Position numbers and translations under genes: made by a program
Source of the DNA: Ceratodon purpureus
Lineage: Eukaryota > Streptophyta > Bryopsida > Pseudoditrichales > Ditrichaceae
Assembly (NCBI GenBank): GCA_014871385.1
Contig: CM026426.1
Span: forward strand, 33,509,020 to 33,573,019
Length of the DNA: 64,000 nt
Direction of reading: 5' to 3'
In this document: positions 63,236-64,000 of the stretch, piece after piece
Layout: every line of letters starts with the position of its first letter
Position numbering within the stretch: position 1 is the stretch's first letter
Notes under the pieces: model-generated
Told to the model about the DNA's origin: nothing
The model's database searches: none
What the model saw: only the letters and a program-made list of their open reading frames with translations

Positions 63236-64000
63236 ATGGAACAGCAACGACCGACTCCGCCCACGGAGGCAGAACAGAGGAAAAAGCAAAAGGATGCAGG
63301 ACGGAAAAGAAATGGAAACCTCCAACCTAAGAGGGTTCACGTCTTAATGAATCCTGCAAAGCTGGCATCCAAAGGGTTGGAAGCCGCACCGCAACCGTGG
63401 AGTCTAGCAACGTGTGAGGAATTCATTGAATGGTGCCACATTGGGAAGTTTTTCCCGTTGCATCGCCATAATAACAATCGTACTTCAAACAAGGCGAACA
63501 TGAAATGGTGCAAGAACCGTCAGTTCGGGAGGCGGTGTTTAAAGGTGTACCAGGTTCTATACAGACAGGCGATCAATGACAGAAACGAGGTTCCGCTCTT
63601 TATCTGTAAAATGGTATATGCCGAGGTAATGCTTCATAGGCAGGTGGATTAAAGGACCATACAAACAACACCTAGCATCCAGCGGCGTCCATGAGAGATG
63701 GTGATACCTACAGGGGTCCTAACATTTCCAGGTGTGGACTGGGCATACTTGGATGATCCCGAGGATCCTGCGCCTCTTGAGTGGAGTGACTCAGAAGCGG
63801 ATAATGATTCTGATGGTACGGTAGACCGTCCTGCTCAGTCACAAACAAAAGCAGCGACTAAAGCTAGAATCACACAGTTAGAAAAGAAGGATCCTGAGCT
63901 AGCTGCGTGTTTGTCGACGAGGAATCGTGCACCGCCTGCAAATCCTACTAGGGTGGGTATTGCTCATCAGGCTCCTCTAGCAATCGTTGGGGGCCCAAGC
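63236..64000 (+). pseudogene. A' coiled-coil/RING accessory gene, 5' part only
   Basis: ATG 63,236 (MEQQRPTPPTEAEQRKKQKD) opens the shared domain: WSLATCEEFIEWCHIGKFFP and VYAEVMLHRQVD, then a TAA (63,650) where A has Trp and a TGA (63,692). The acidic SDSEADNDSDGTVDRP stretch and a proline-rich linker follow in the same frame to the window end. The RING part would lie beyond 64,000. Confidence 0.75.

Larger units (their letters stand above)
61535..64000 (+). mobile_element. Element A', second copy of element A, cut by the window end
   Basis: Begins TTGGGTTGGCATAATAGACG, a decayed form of the element A terminus. It then repeats A in order: terminal region, array 1, TATA, 134-aa gene, array 2, TATA, coiled-coil gene. 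It lies in the opposite orientation to A. Identity is high but with scattered differences, so the copies are not a recent tandem duplication. Confidence 0.85.

Overview
The window is nuclear DNA of a green plant. The evidence is GT-AG introns and TATA boxes in the gene-like stretches, a CACTA element with a 3-bp target duplication, hAT elements with 8-bp duplications, degenerate TTTAGGG (plant telomere-type) repeats near 51.5 kb, and captured exons of the plant SnRK1 kinase and ClpB/Hsp101 chaperone genes. The accessory-gene families look like those of large, repeat-rich non-seed plant or streptophyte algal genomes, but the lineage cannot be fixed from sequence alone. No intact ordinary host gene was found; the window is essentially all repeats and mobile elements.

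Layout. 1-10.0 kb: a purine-rich satellite (about 141-bp unit, about 70 copies). 10.0-15.3 kb: element A (minus strand), with a hAT-like right end, three GC-rich motif arrays, an intact 134-aa gene and a broken coiled-coil/RING gene. 15.3-22.1 kb: block E1, a convergent pair made of a RING-like gene (E1a) and a gene of unknown family whose C-terminus looks ubiquitin-like (E1b). 22.1-29.6 kb: block B1, a broken gene whose putative first intron carries an array of 20-bp palindromes; it is split by element D (24,790-29,196), a fold-back hAT element with 1.33-kb arms and an 8-bp target duplication. 31,041-50,949: element C, a 19.9-kb hAT transposon bounded by an exact 8-bp duplication. C carries a kinase-like gene, a coiled-coil gene, a RING gene and a BED/DUF659/hAT transposase as two convergent pairs, with GC-rich arrays upstream of each gene. 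Nested in C is a 3.4-kb CACTA element with captured SnRK1 and ClpB exons. 52.7-57.3 kb: block B2, a DUF7869-type gene with the same palindromes in its first intron. 58.4-59.0 kb: a DUF4218 (CACTA TNP2) remnant. 59.0-61.1 kb: E2, a second copy of the E1b gene. 61.5-64.0 kb: A', a second copy of element A running off the window end.

How the parts relate. A short N-terminal domain (ending in a ...AE-x3-H/K-R/K...W-R/C-T motif) recurs in A, A', C2 and C3, and a RING variant (C-x2-C ... C-x-C/H ... H ... C) recurs in A, C3 and E1a. Large transposons here therefore carry their own candidate ubiquitin-pathway and kinase-like genes beside the transposase. Most long reading frames are broken by only a few nonsense codons or frameshifts, so these copies are young but mostly dead. 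The 134-aa gene of A and A' is intact in both copies.
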